From NCBI GenBank assembly GCA_900540455.1, contig UQGD01000008.1, positions 6,201 to 70,200 on the forward strand: a stretch of DNA of 64,000 nt, given 5' to 3'. The DNA is from an uncultured Faecalibacterium sp. Its GTDB lineage: Bacteria > Bacillota > Clostridia > Oscillospirales > Ruminococcaceae. The position numbers and the translations under genes were made by a program. Below are positions 6,783 to 15,356 of the stretch, piece by piece. Position 1 is the first letter of the stretch. Every line of letters starts with the position of its first letter. The notes under the pieces were generated by a model. The model had not been told where the DNA came from. It ran no database searches and saw nothing but the letters and a program-made list of their open reading frames with translations.

Positions 6783-9458
6783 ATGTCAGATCTGCTGAAC
6801 AAATTTTGCAGCACGACCCTGAACCGCCGTCAGTTCCTGAAGGACAGTGCGGTAGCTACCGCAGCCCTGGCAGGGGCAGCGGCACTGACCGGCTGTAATA
6901 AGGACAACGACCTGGCCGCTTCGGCTCCCTCTGAGGAGGCTTCCGGCACGGTGGAGCATACCCCCATCACCAACCCTGAAGAGGGCGGCAAGTGGGTCAG
7001 CGCTGCCTGCTGGCACAACTGCGGCGGCCGCTGCATGAATAAGGTCATGGTCAAGGACGGTACCGTGGTGCGTCAGAAGACCGACGATACCCACCCGGAC
7101 TCTCTGGACTACCCCCAGCAGCGCGGCTGTGTCCGCGGCAAGGCACAGCAGCAGCAGTGCTTTGGTGCTGACCGTCTGAAGTACCCCATGAAGCGTAAGC
7201 ACTGGTCTCCGGAGAACCCCAACGGCCAGCTGCGCGGCATCGACGAGTGGGAGCGCATCTCCTGGGACGAGGCTGCTACCTATGTGGCAGAGCAGTTCCT
7301 CTCCATCAAAGAGAAGTACGGCAGCCAGGCTTTCCTGACCGGCAGCTGGGGCTCTCACTGGGATTGCGACCCCCTGCTGGCCATCGGCGGCCACACCTCG
7401 GTTGCGGACTCCACCTCTTACGGCAGCTACCTGCTGAACACTGCCTCTACCCTGGGCATCGGCGGCAACGGCTTCAGCACCGGCAACGACCGTTTTGATA
7501 TCCTGAACGCAGATACGGTTGTGTTCCTGTCTCTGAACCCGGCATGGTCTGCCCCTGGCACCCCGATGATGAACTACCTGCGCGCAAAGGAAAAGGGCGT
7601 TAAGTTCATCTCCATCGACCCCATGTACAGCGCTTCGGCCCAGGCTCTGGATGCAGACTGGGTGCCTGTGCGTACCGGTACCGATACGGCTCTGCTGCTG
7701 GGCGTTGCCTATGAGATGCTGCGCCTGGACAACGAAGAGGGCGGCATCATCGACTGGGACTTCCTGAACAAGTACACCGTCGGCTTTGACGCAGACCACA
7801 AGCCTGCGGATCTGCGCAGCGATGTGAACTTCCGTGATTACCTCACCGGCAAGTACGACGGTGTGGAAAAGACCACGGAGTGGGCTTCCAACATCTGCGG
7901 CACCCCGGTGGAGCAGATCACCGAGCTGGCCCGCGTGATGGGCAAGGGCAACAACGTCTGGTTCATGTACAGCTTTGCTTCTGCCCGTAACGACGGCTCT
8001 GAGAACGTGCCCCAGATCATCATGACCGTGGGCGCTATGGGCGGCCATATGGGCAAGCCCGGCAACTGCGTGGCGCTGAGCTACACTGCAAGCTCCGGCA
8101 ACATCGGTTCTTCTCTGGTGCGTGGCGGCGGCTCCGGCCTGGATACCGGCCTGAGCAATGATGTGGACGGCATGATCGTTGGTCCTCAGGTCTGGGACGC
8201 TGTGCTCACCGGCAAGTACCGCATGATCGGCGACTATTACGGCGGCAGAGTCACCAAGGGCGAGGACCGCACCTGTGATATCCACTGCATCGTCAACATG
8301 GACGAGCATGCCTACCTGCAGACCGGCCCCAACATGAAGAAGGGCATCGAGGCACACCGTAAGGTGGATTTTGTCGTGTCCAGCGCTCAGTTCCTGAACA
8401 CCCCGGCAAAGTACTCTGATATCGTGCTGCCGGTCACCACCTACTGGGAGCGTCCCGGCGGACTGGCTTCCTCCAACCGTGAGTTCCTGCTGTGCTACTC
8501 TCAGGTCACCGAGCCCCTGTACGAGGCAAAGAACGACCAGGAGATCTACAGCCTGATCATGGAGAAGATGGGCATCGATCCCAAGCAGCACTACGCCATC
8601 AGCGAGAAGCAGCAGTTCTTCAACCGCATCGCAGGCTCCAAGGTGGTAGTGCCCGGCACCCAGGGTAAGGAGTTCCAGAAGCTGGTCACCATTACCGACG
8701 CAGACATCAAGAACTGGGGCGTGGAAGGCGAGGCTCAGGAGGGCGTGATCGGCCTGCAGGAGTTCATCGACAACGGCGGTTACCAGGTGGAGCGCAAGCC
8801 CGGCGACGAGTTCAGCAACTCCATCGGTTATGCTGACTTCATCGCTGACCCGGAGGCTAACCCCCGCAAAACTCCCAGCGGAAAGCTCGAGATCTGCAGC
8901 CAGTCCAAGGCTGACCTGTTCAACAGCTTCGGCTTTATTGATTGGGACTACAAGCCCTATCCGGAGTACATTACCCCCAACACTGGCTACGAGACCACCT
9001 TTAAGGACGGCAAGATCGGCGGCGAGAAGGGCGAGTACCCCTACCTGCTGTACAATATCCACTACCTGCGCCGTTGTCACTCCACCTTCGATAACTGCCC
9101 CTGGCTGCGTGAGGCCTGGCCCAACCCGGTGTACATCAACGCATCCGACGCTGCAGAGCTGGGCATCAAGACCGGCGATACTGTGCTGATCAGCACCAAG
9201 ACCGCACAAGCCCTGCGTAAGGCCAGCGTGATGCAGTCCATGATGCCGGGCGTGGTGTCCATCCCCCACGGTGCATGGGTCAACGTGGACGAGGAGACCG
9301 GCATTGACCGCAGCGGTGCAGATAACTACCTGCTGGGCAACGAGATGAGCGGCTCCGGCGTGACGCCCTACAACAACATCAACTGCAAGATCGAGAAGTA
9401 CGACGGTCCCGCTCTGGAAGAGGACTGCCTGACCGATAAGCGTATCCTGTCGCTGTAA
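6783..9458 (+). CDS. dmsA: Tat-exported DMSO reductase-family molybdopterin oxidoreductase, catalytic subunit
   Basis: An 891-residue molybdopterin enzyme. The leader has a twin-arginine motif RRQFLK (15-20), a hydrophobic stretch and a lipobox-like LTGC (Cys38), so the protein may be exported by Tat and then lipid-anchored. A [4Fe-4S] site follows at Cys76, Cys80, Cys84 and Cys116. Molybdopterin-binding segments include YGSQAFLTGSWGSHWD, the DIVLPVTTYWERPGG motif and the C-terminal dinucleotide-binding domain with PHGAWVNVDEETGIDRSGAD. DMSO, TMAO or another S-/N-oxide are family substrates; the actual one cannot be read from sequence. Codon use is strongly biased, suggesting high expression. 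AGGAGG precedes the ATG. Confidence 0.9.
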   Translation: MSDLLNKFCSTTLNRRQFLKDSAVATAALAGAAALTGCNKDNDLAASAPSEEASGTVEHTPITNPEEGGKWVSAACWHNCGGRCMNKVMVKDGTVVRQKTDDTHPDSLDYPQQRGCVRGKAQQQQCFGADRLKYPMKRKHWSPENPNGQLRGIDEWERISWDEAATYVAEQFLSIKEKYGSQAFLTGSWGSHWDCDPLLAIGGHTSVADSTSYGSYLLNTASTLGIGGNGFSTGNDRFDILNADTVVFLSLNPAWSAPGTPMMNYLRAKEKGVKFISIDPMYSASAQALDADWVPVRTGTDTALLLGVAYEMLRLDNEEGGIIDWDFLNKYTVGFDADHKPADLRSDVNFRDYLTGKYDGVEKTTEWASNICGTPVEQITELARVMGKGNNVWFMYSFASARNDGSENVPQIIMTVGAMGGHMGKPGNCVALSYTASSGNIGSSLVRGGGSGLDTGLSNDVDGMIVGPQVWDAVLTGKYRMIGDYYGGRVTKGEDRTCDIHCIVNMDEHAYLQTGPNMKKGIEAHRKVDFVVSSAQFLNTPAKYSDIVLPVTTYWERPGGLASSNREFLLCYSQVTEPLYEAKNDQEIYSLIMEKMGIDPKQHYAISEKQQFFNRIAGSKVVVPGTQGKEFQKLVTITDADIKNWGVEGEAQEGVIGLQEFIDNGGYQVERKPGDEFSNSIGYADFIADPEANPRKTPSGKLEICSQSKADLFNSFGFIDWDYKPYPEYITPNTGYETTFKDGKIGGEKGEYPYLLYNIHYLRRCHSTFDNCPWLREAWPNPVYINASDAAELGIKTGDTVLISTKTAQALRKASVMQSMMPGVVSIPHGAWVNVDEETGIDRSGADNYLLGNEMSGSGVTPYNNINCKIEKYDGPALEEDCLTDKRILSL

Positions 9459-9473
9459 AGGAGGGGGAGAAGG

Positions 9474-10046
9474 ATGGCATTAGGATTTTATTTTGATATG
9501 ACCCGCTGCATCGGCTGCCGCGCTTGTCAGGTGGCCTGCAAGGACAAGAACCGTCTGGACGTGGGCACCATCTACCGTACCGCAGACAGCTACGAGGTGG
9601 GCACTTTCCCGAAGGTGAAGATGTATAGCTTCTCCACCAGCTGCAACCACTGCCAGAACCCGGCCTGCGTCAGCGCCTGCCCGGTGGGTGCAATGTACAA
9701 GGCAGAGGATGGCACCGTGCTGCACGACGATAAGCTGTGCATCGGCTGCCAGGCTTGTGTTTCTGCCTGCCCCTACGATGTGCCCCAGTACATCGAGGAG
9801 AAGAAGGTCGTGGGCAAGTGCGATGCCTGCGCTGCGATCCGTGCAGCCGGCGGTCAGCCTGCCTGCGTGGCAGCCTGCCCCAACCGCTGCCTGGACTTTG
9901 GCGATATGGACGAGCTGAAGGCAAAGTACGGTTCTGACCTGGTCAGCGAGCTGCCCGTGTTCCCCGGTTCGGACACCCAGCCCTGCGTGCTGATCAAGGC
10001 AAAGGACTGCGCAAAGAAGGAACTGGGCGAGAAGCTCTACCTGTAA
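9474..10046 (+). CDS. dmsB: DmsB-type four-cluster ferredoxin subunit
   Basis: A 190-residue electron-transfer subunit with four [4Fe-4S] cysteine groups: CIGCRACQVAC (Cys12-22), CNHCQNPACVSAC, CIGCQACVSAC and CDACAA...CVAAC. Such subunits pass electrons from a membrane quinol-oxidising subunit (DmsC) to DmsA. Here no DmsC follows: a terminator and then rlmD come next, so the electron donor must be encoded elsewhere or be another type of protein. It is 15 bp after dmsA with AAAGGAGGGGG as ribosome site, clearly cotranscribed. Confidence 0.92.
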   Translation: MALGFYFDMTRCIGCRACQVACKDKNRLDVGTIYRTADSYEVGTFPKVKMYSFSTSCNHCQNPACVSACPVGAMYKAEDGTVLHDDKLCIGCQACVSACPYDVPQYIEEKKVVGKCDACAAIRAAGGQPACVAACPNRCLDFGDMDELKAKYGSDLVSELPVFPGSDTQPCVLIKAKDCAKKELGEKLYL

Positions 10047-10073
10047 TACGACCCATTTGATCCGCTAAATTGC

Positions 10074-10117
10074 CATCCCCCCGGCCTGCATTCCGCAGAC
10101 CGGGGGGATGGTTTTTG
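10074..10117 (+). terminator. Terminator of dmsAB
   Basis: CATCCCCCCGG (10074-10084) pairs with CCGGGGGGATG (10100-10110), followed by GTTTTTGTT. Confidence 0.9.
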
Positions 10118-10181
10118 TTGCGTAAAAAGCAGGAAAACAAAAGTTTTGGGGGATTTTGCTTCTGTCCACCATACAGACGGC

Positions 10182-10210
10182 TTGCACCCGCTGCATTTTC
10201 CGGCTATACT
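10182..10210 (+). promoter_or_regulatory. Promoter of rlmD
   Basis: TTGCAC (10182-10187), a 17-base spacer and TATACT (10205-10210), 37 bases before the rlmD start. Confidence 0.75.
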
Positions 10211-10247
10211 GAAAGAAAACATATCCAAAGGATGTAAGGAAAAAGCT

Positions 10248-11402
10248 ATGACAGACTGCAAACTGCGCGCCAAAAATTGCGGCGGATGCCCCCTGCTGGG
10301 GCTGGATTACGCCGCCCAGCTGAAGCAAAAAGAGGAGAAGGTACGCACCCTGGTGGGGAAATACGGGCCGGTGCGCCCCATCCGGGGGATGCAGCAGCCT
10401 TGGCATTACCGCAATAAGGCCATTGCGACCTTTGCCCCGGCCCCCGGCGGGAAAGTGACCACCGGCATCTATGCCGCAGGTACGCATAAGGTGCTGCCGG
10501 CAGAGGACTGCCTGTTACAGGATGCAGTGCTGAATAAGACCCTGCTGGCCGTGCGTCAGGCAGCAAATGCCTGCCGGTATGCCCCGTTCAATGAGGATAA
10601 GGGCACGGGTCTGCTGCGCCATTGTCTGGTGCGGCGGGTGGTAGGCACCGGTCAGGTGATGGTGGTGCTGGTAACAGCACAGCCGGTGCTGCCTGGGGCA
10701 AAAAACTTCATCCGCGCATTGCTGGAGGCAGCCGCCGCCCGAGAGGTGACGGTCACCACCGTTGTGCAGAATTATAACCCCCGCCGCACCAGCGCTGTGC
10801 TGGGCACCCAGGAGAAGGTGCTTTACGGCAAGGGCTTTATCTTGGATGAACTGTGCGGTAAGCGCTATGCGATCAGCCCCCGCAGTTTTTATCAGGTAAA
10901 CCCGGTCCAGACCGCTGTTTTGTATGGCCTGGCGGTGGATGCAGCCCATCTTACGGGCAAGGAGACGGTGCTGGATGCCTACTGCGGCATTGGGACCATT
11001 GGCCTGACCGCTGCCGACCGCTGCAAGCAGGTGCTGGGCGTGGAGGTGAATCGGGATGCGGTGCAGGACGCCATTGGCAATGCCCGGCATAATGGGGTGC
11101 GCAATGCCCGCTTTGTTGCCGCAGATGCTACGGCCTGGATGCTGGATGCTGCGCAGCAGGGCCTGAAAGCAGATGTGGTGTTCATGGACCCGCCCCGGGA
11201 AGGTTCCACCCCTCAGTTCCTGCAAAGCCTGGCCCGTCTGTCTCCCCGCCGTGTGGTGTATGTCAGCTGCAACCCGGAGACCCTGGCCCGGGACCTGGCC
11301 CAGCTGACGGCCCTGGGTTACCGCGTCCAGGAGATCACCCCCGTGGATATGTTCCCGCATACGGAGCATATCGAGACAGTATGTGCATTAAAAATGTATT
11401 GA
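10248..11402 (+). CDS. rlmD: 23S rRNA (uracil-5-)-methyltransferase, RlmD/RumA family
   Basis: A 384-residue SAM-dependent methyltransferase that makes 5-methyluridine in RNA. The N-terminus carries the iron-sulfur cysteines of the family (Cys4, Cys11, Cys14 in CKLRAKNCGGCPLLG, with a later Cys in LPAEDCLLQ). The methyltransferase core has VLDAYCGIGTIGL, MDPPREG and VYVSCNPETLARDL with the catalytic cysteine. The ATG at 10248 has AAGGA seven bases before it and a good promoter upstream; a longer in-frame reading starts before that promoter and is rejected. The exact uridine target is not readable from sequence. Confidence 0.9.
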   Translation: MTDCKLRAKNCGGCPLLGLDYAAQLKQKEEKVRTLVGKYGPVRPIRGMQQPWHYRNKAIATFAPAPGGKVTTGIYAAGTHKVLPAEDCLLQDAVLNKTLLAVRQAANACRYAPFNEDKGTGLLRHCLVRRVVGTGQVMVVLVTAQPVLPGAKNFIRALLEAAAAREVTVTTVVQNYNPRRTSAVLGTQEKVLYGKGFILDELCGKRYAISPRSFYQVNPVQTAVLYGLAVDAAHLTGKETVLDAYCGIGTIGLTAADRCKQVLGVEVNRDAVQDAIGNARHNGVRNARFVAADATAWMLDAAQQGLKADVVFMDPPREGSTPQFLQSLARLSPRRVVYVSCNPETLARDLAQLTALGYRVQEITPVDMFPHTEHIETVCALKMY

Positions 11403-11438
11403 TTCTTCAAATAAAGTAACTAAGGAGAATTGCGATAA

Positions 11439-12668
11439 GTGAAACTATTGTCATTGTTTTCTGGATGCGGTGGAATGGATATTGGCTTTGAAGGTGATTT
11501 TATATGTTTGAGAAAATCTATCAATGCAGATATTCATCCTGATTGGATAAGAGAATCTTATGGAGAGTGGGTCCGTGTGGCCCCTACAATTTTTAATACA
11601 GTGTTTGCAAATGACATTCGCCCAGATGCAAAAGCAGCATGGGTGTCCTATTTTGGACAGCGAAAACCAAATGCCAATGAAATTTATCACCTGGATAGCA
11701 TCGTTGATCTAGTTAAGCGTGCGCAGTTGGGTGAAATGGTTTTCCCTGGTGAAGTGGACATTGTTACGGGAGGATTTCCCTGCCAGGATTTTTCTATTGC
11801 AGGAAAACGGCTAGGATTTAAGTCTAAGAAAAGCCATTTGGGTATTGCTCTGGCCGATGATGAGCCGTCTGTAGAAAACCGGGGACAACTCTATATGTGG
11901 ATGAGGGAAGTGATCTCACTGACAAGTCCCAAACTATTTGTCGCAGAAAATGTAAAGGGGTTGACTAATCTCGAGGATGTGAAAGAGATTATAGAACACG
12001 ATTTTGCGGAAGCCGGAAATGGGGGGTATATTGTTGTTCCAGCCAAAGTATTATATGCACCGGACTATGGAGTGCCGCAATCCCGCGAGCGTGTTATTTT
12101 CTTCGGATTCAAAAAGAGTGCATTGACAGATGAAGCTAAAAAGGCTCTTTCCATGGCCGTTATACCAAGGGAATATGATCCTTATCCGGTTAGAACACAT
12201 GGTGCAGGATTACAACCAATCGTAACTTGCCGAGACTCATTTGTAGATCTTTTAGAACCAGAAAATAGTTCGGATCTCTCTCAGCAAAAATATTCAAGAG
12301 CAAAATTTATGGGGGCACATTGTCAAGGACAAACGGAGATTAAATTGGATTCTGTGGGTCCGACTATTAGATCAGAACATCATGGAAATATTGAGTATCG
12401 ACGTTTAAGTGTTGAACACGGTGGAAAGCATACAGAGGAACTATCAGCGGGATTTTCAGAAAGAAGATTGAGTGTTCGAGAGTGTGCACGTATCCAGACC
12501 TTTCCGGACGATTATCAGTTTATTTTGAAAAAAACAGCAGATAATATCGGCGTTTGTGCAAGTGATGCGTATAAAATCATCGGAAATGCTGTTCCATGTG
12601 TTTTAGCATATAATATAGCTAAAAGATTAGAGGAAAAATGGATTAGTTATTTTGAAACTACAGTATAA
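11439..12668 (+). CDS. DNA (cytosine-5) methyltransferase of a type II restriction-modification system
   Basis: A 409-residue C5-cytosine methyltransferase. Motif I is LFSGCGGMDIGFEG, motif IV is GGFPCQDFS with catalytic Cys115, motif VI is ENVKGL (170-175) and motif VIII is QSRERV (214-219). The target-recognition region lies roughly at 230-320. Motifs IX and X follow (RRLSVRECARIQTFP, IGNAVPC). It starts with GTG at 11439 behind AAGGAG and lies 36 bp after rlmD. Base composition and codon use are clearly more AT-rich than the flanks, a sign of transfer. The next gene is the probable cognate nuclease. The recognition site cannot be read from the sequence. Confidence 0.93.
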   Translation: MKLLSLFSGCGGMDIGFEGDFICLRKSINADIHPDWIRESYGEWVRVAPTIFNTVFANDIRPDAKAAWVSYFGQRKPNANEIYHLDSIVDLVKRAQLGEMVFPGEVDIVTGGFPCQDFSIAGKRLGFKSKKSHLGIALADDEPSVENRGQLYMWMREVISLTSPKLFVAENVKGLTNLEDVKEIIEHDFAEAGNGGYIVVPAKVLYAPDYGVPQSRERVIFFGFKKSALTDEAKKALSMAVIPREYDPYPVRTHGAGLQPIVTCRDSFVDLLEPENSSDLSQQKYSRAKFMGAHCQGQTEIKLDSVGPTIRSEHHGNIEYRRLSVEHGGKHTEELSAGFSERRLSVRECARIQTFPDDYQFILKKTADNIGVCASDAYKIIGNAVPCVLAYNIAKRLEEKWISYFETTV

Positions 12669-12694
12669 AAATAAGAAAAGGGGGGCAATCATCC

Positions 12695-13771
12695 ATGATT
12701 ATATCAACGGCTTGTCAGATGGAGCTTCCTGCATTCCAGGCGCTGATGAGTAAAACAGATGCTTTTCTAAACGAAGATGCTTGCAGACGAGAAAGCTATT
12801 ATATTACTCGTGGAGGGAAAAAACTTGAGGAGGATGTGTATTCGGCTCTTTCGCACTGTGCTCAAGGAACGGCGTTTGAGGGCACAGTAAAGTTGGTGTC
12901 TGGAGCGAGTTTCCCTGATATTGTTGCCAAACATATGTTTGGAGTTGAGGTCAAGAGTACTGAAAAAAATCATTGGCAGTCAATTGGAAGTAGTATCTTG
13001 GAATCGACGAGAGATCAAAAGATAGAACGTATCTTTATGACCTTTGGGAAATTGGGAAAGCCGATTCAATTTTTGTCAAAGCCTTATGAAGATTGTCTTT
13101 CAGAAATTGTGGTTACGCATTATCCTCGATACAGAATAGATATGCAGCTTCAAGAAAAGCACCAACTGACTATATTTGAAAAAATGCATATTGACTATGA
13201 TGAATTAAGAACAATGGACAATCCGGTTCCTATTGTATCTCAATATTACAAAAGCCATCTTAAACCGGGAGAAAGTTTATGGTGGGCAGCTAATGAGGTG
13301 GAATCTTCTACGCCAATGACTGCACGTCTATGGACAGCTCTATCACGCGAAGAAAAAGAGCGATTGACGGTAACTGGATATGCTTTATTCCCAGAAGTGC
13401 TAAGCATAGGGAATAATAAAAAATACAATAAATATGCGTTGTGGCTTGCAACTAAAAAAGGAGTAATCAATACTAATATTCGGGATGGTTTTTCAGCTGG
13501 CGGTAGAGTTTATATGAAATCTGAAGATGGTATGCTAGTGGAAATGCCCGCAGCTTTTGGGAGAATAAAGAGATATAGGGATTTGATTGAAGAAACTATC
13601 AACGAGTATGATAGAGACGTTCTTTCTGAGTATTGGGGGGTTGATGTGGAGGATAACAGGATAAAACAGTGGTGCAAATTGGTTGCACATGAAGTCGAAT
13701 CTAGCATTGATTATGCAGTTATATGGAGTATTCTTTCAAATATTTTTTCGGAATTGGAATTATCAAAATAA
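12695..13771 (+). CDS. Probable type II restriction endonuclease (PD-(D/E)xK)
   Basis: A 358-residue protein not assigned to a named enzyme. A PD-(D/E)xK nuclease core is visible: Pro74-Asp75 in SGASFPDIVA and Glu85-Val86-Lys87 in FGVEVKSTEKNHW, with Glu45-Glu46 upstream as a possible extra acid. The rest shows mixed alpha/beta sequence without membrane segments. It lies 26 bp downstream of the cytosine methyltransferase, same strand, with a GGGG-type ribosome site and the same AT-rich composition, which is the usual layout of a type II pair. Function is inferred from motif and partner. Confidence 0.8.
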   Translation: MIISTACQMELPAFQALMSKTDAFLNEDACRRESYYITRGGKKLEEDVYSALSHCAQGTAFEGTVKLVSGASFPDIVAKHMFGVEVKSTEKNHWQSIGSSILESTRDQKIERIFMTFGKLGKPIQFLSKPYEDCLSEIVVTHYPRYRIDMQLQEKHQLTIFEKMHIDYDELRTMDNPVPIVSQYYKSHLKPGESLWWAANEVESSTPMTARLWTALSREEKERLTVTGYALFPEVLSIGNNKKYNKYALWLATKKGVINTNIRDGFSAGGRVYMKSEDGMLVEMPAAFGRIKRYRDLIEETINEYDRDVLSEYWGVDVEDNRIKQWCKLVAHEVESSIDYAVIWSILSNIFSELELSK

Positions 13772-13805
13772 AGTTTCAATTTAGTACATATTAGTTTTGC
13801 TAAAC

Positions 13806-13864
13806 CAAAAACAGCACCGCTGCGCTCCATCCCCTTGCAGGGGAGGGCGGCGGTGCTGTTTTTG
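13806..13864. terminator. Bidirectional terminator after the restriction gene
   Basis: CAAAAACAGCACCGC (13806-13820) pairs with GCGGTGCTGTTTTTG (13850-13864). Its GC-rich composition matches the host rather than the AT-rich genes before it, so it may be the original rlmD terminator. Confidence 0.9.
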
Positions 13865-13877
13865 TTCGGGTGCGGGG

Positions 13878-14540
13878 TCAGTCGCCTTGCCGGAACATCA
13901 GGCCAAAGCTCACAAGCAGCAGCAGGCAGGAGACCCAGATGGTGCGCATCCCCCACAGGGCGATCAGACGGCTGCCCAGGCCGGCGCCCAGGGCAAACAA
14001 ACCGATGATGCCAAAGTAGTGCAGGGCCTTGTGCAGGGCGCCAGGGGCGCGGGTCTGGCTGTACGCACACAGGGATTCCATACCGCTGCGCAGGTTTCCG
14101 ATGCACATGGTGCTGGCAAAAGCATAGCCGTGCACTTTGCGGAAAGTCTGCACCTGCATAGCGCAGGCAAAGGAGACAAGGGCGTTGGCTGCGGGGTTCC
14201 AGCTTTCCGGCAGAAAAGCAACGCCGAACAGCAGCCCGATCTCCGCCACCAGCACCAACTGACGCCAGTGCAGGTGGGTATGGCGGCTTTTGCGGCGGAT
14301 GGCTTCTGCGGCGGCAATGCCCATAGCAAAGCTGATCAAGGGGATCAGGCAGCGCAGCGCAGCGGAAAAATTCCCCGCAAACAGGTGGTGGCTCAGCAGC
14401 ACGACATTGCCGGTCTGGGCGTTGGCAAACACACCGCCCCGGGCAAAGTAGGTATAGGCATCCTGCAGACCGCCGGACATGGACAAAAATGCCGCAGTGA
14501 TAAAGGCTTCTGACATCTGCGGCGAGCGATTGTGATCCAT
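13878..14540 (-). CDS. DUF1275 (YoaK-type) multi-pass membrane protein
   Basis: A 220-residue membrane protein of the DUF1275 family, whose transport or other role is not established. The family look is clear: FLSMSGGLQDAYTYFARGGVFANAQTGNVVLL near the N-terminus, then about six hydrophobic segments, with FRKVHGYAFASTMCIGNLRSG in the middle. The ATG at 14540 is used because GGAGG lies 8 bases upstream; a 13-residue extension has no ribosome site. It stands alone between a terminator and the BlaI-like gene, both on the minus strand. Confidence 0.85.
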   Translation of the reverse strand: MDHNRSPQMSEAFITAAFLSMSGGLQDAYTYFARGGVFANAQTGNVVLLSHHLFAGNFSAALRCLIPLISFAMGIAAAEAIRRKSRHTHLHWRQLVLVAEIGLLFGVAFLPESWNPAANALVSFACAMQVQTFRKVHGYAFASTMCIGNLRSGMESLCAYSQTRAPGALHKALHYFGIIGLFALGAGLGSRLIALWGMRTIWVSCLLLLVSFGLMFRQGD

Positions 14541-14619
14541 ATATGATTCCTCCCTCATAACCGGCAGCAAGGATATCACGCTTTGCGGAAAATGTCAATC
14601 AAGGGAGGGGCTTAGGACG

Positions 14620-15042
14620 TTACCCATAAGGGTCGTAGAGTTCATACTCCTCGGCTTCGGCCTGTTTTTGTTCCAGCAGGCGGATGGCTTCACCCAGCTG
14701 GCTGGCCGAGCATCCGCTCTCGCTTACCAGTGCGCGTACTGCCTGGGGCAGATCTCCGCCGAACAAGGTATCCAGCCTTTGACGCATACAAAAAACGCCG
14801 TAAGCCCGACGGGTCACGGTGGGGGTGTAGACATTGCGGCTGCCGGTTTTGCAGCGCTTCACCCAGCCTTTTTCCTCCAAGCGATATAAAAAGTTCAGCA
14901 CAGTGGCAGCAGCCCAGCCCTTATCCGCCAATTTTTCGCTGATATCTCTGCGCTGGGCAGGGGCGGGGCAGTCCCATAAAGCCAGTAAAACCTGTTCTTC
15001 TGCGGGGGACAGGGGGCGCAGTGTGTCGGGCAGACCGTACAT
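14620..15042 (-). CDS. BlaI/MecI-family winged-helix repressor
   Basis: A 140-residue penicillinase-repressor-type regulator. The winged helix spans roughly residues 10-80 (LSPAEEQVLLALWD, then TVLNFLYRLEEKGWVKRCKTGSRNVYTP), and the C-terminal helices serve dimerisation. BlaI proteins are normally inactivated by a BlaR1/MecR1 sensor protease; no such gene is next to it here. Two near-identical TTTTACAANTGTCTTA elements lie upstream at 15068 and 15161, resembling TACA/TGTA BlaI boxes, so autoregulation is likely. The downstream DUF1275 gene is 79 bp away and could be cotranscribed. Confidence 0.85.
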   Translation of the reverse strand: MYGLPDTLRPLSPAEEQVLLALWDCPAPAQRRDISEKLADKGWAAATVLNFLYRLEEKGWVKRCKTGSRNVYTPTVTRRAYGVFCMRQRLDTLFGGDLPQAVRALVSESGCSASQLGEAIRLLEQKQAEAEEYELYDPYG

Positions 15043-15067
15043 AGCAGATATCCTTTCAAAAAAATAG

Positions 15068-15205
15068 TTTTACAACTGTCTTAATTTGCTCCATTATACC
15101 CGAAAAAATGCCGGACCACAAGAGAAAAAAGAGGCGGAAAGGCATATATGGAGGAAGGCGTTTTACAAATGTCTTATTAAGTGTGTTTGATACAAATACA
15201 TTTGT
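15068..15205. promoter_or_regulatory. Repeated candidate BlaI-type operators
   Basis: The 314-bp spacer between the BlaI gene and serC holds TTTTACAACTGTCTTA at 15068-15083, TTTTACAAATGTCTTA at 15161-15176 (15 of 16 bases alike) and a palindrome ACAAAT-AC-ATTTGT at 15192-15205. All contain the ACA/TGT pattern of BlaI-family boxes. No gene is seen in this spacer. Confidence 0.55.
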
Positions 15206-15259
15206 GCGTTGTGTGCTTTCTGCGCGGGCATCCGGGGGGAACTTTGTGCAAAGATGCCC

Positions 15260-15289
15260 TTGTTTCGCCTGCGTAAAAACCGCTATACT
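15260..15289 (+). promoter_or_regulatory. Candidate promoter of serCA
   Basis: TTGTTT (15260-15265), an 18-base spacer and TATACT (15284-15289), 67 bases before the serC start. Confidence 0.55.
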
Positions 15290-15356
15290 ACCACCATAGC
15301 AACACACAGCGATGGCCCGGCGGGCCCACAATAGAGGAGCGGAAAAGGAGAGATCG

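Noticed and set aside
6786..9269. 827-residue open frame on the minus strand opposite dmsA
   Set aside because: It mirrors the codon pattern of dmsA, has no recognisable domain or ribosome site, and dmsA itself is certain.
10118..10247. Possible DmsC or other anchor gene after dmsB
   Set aside because: The spacer after the terminator holds only the rlmD promoter; no hydrophobic frame is present.
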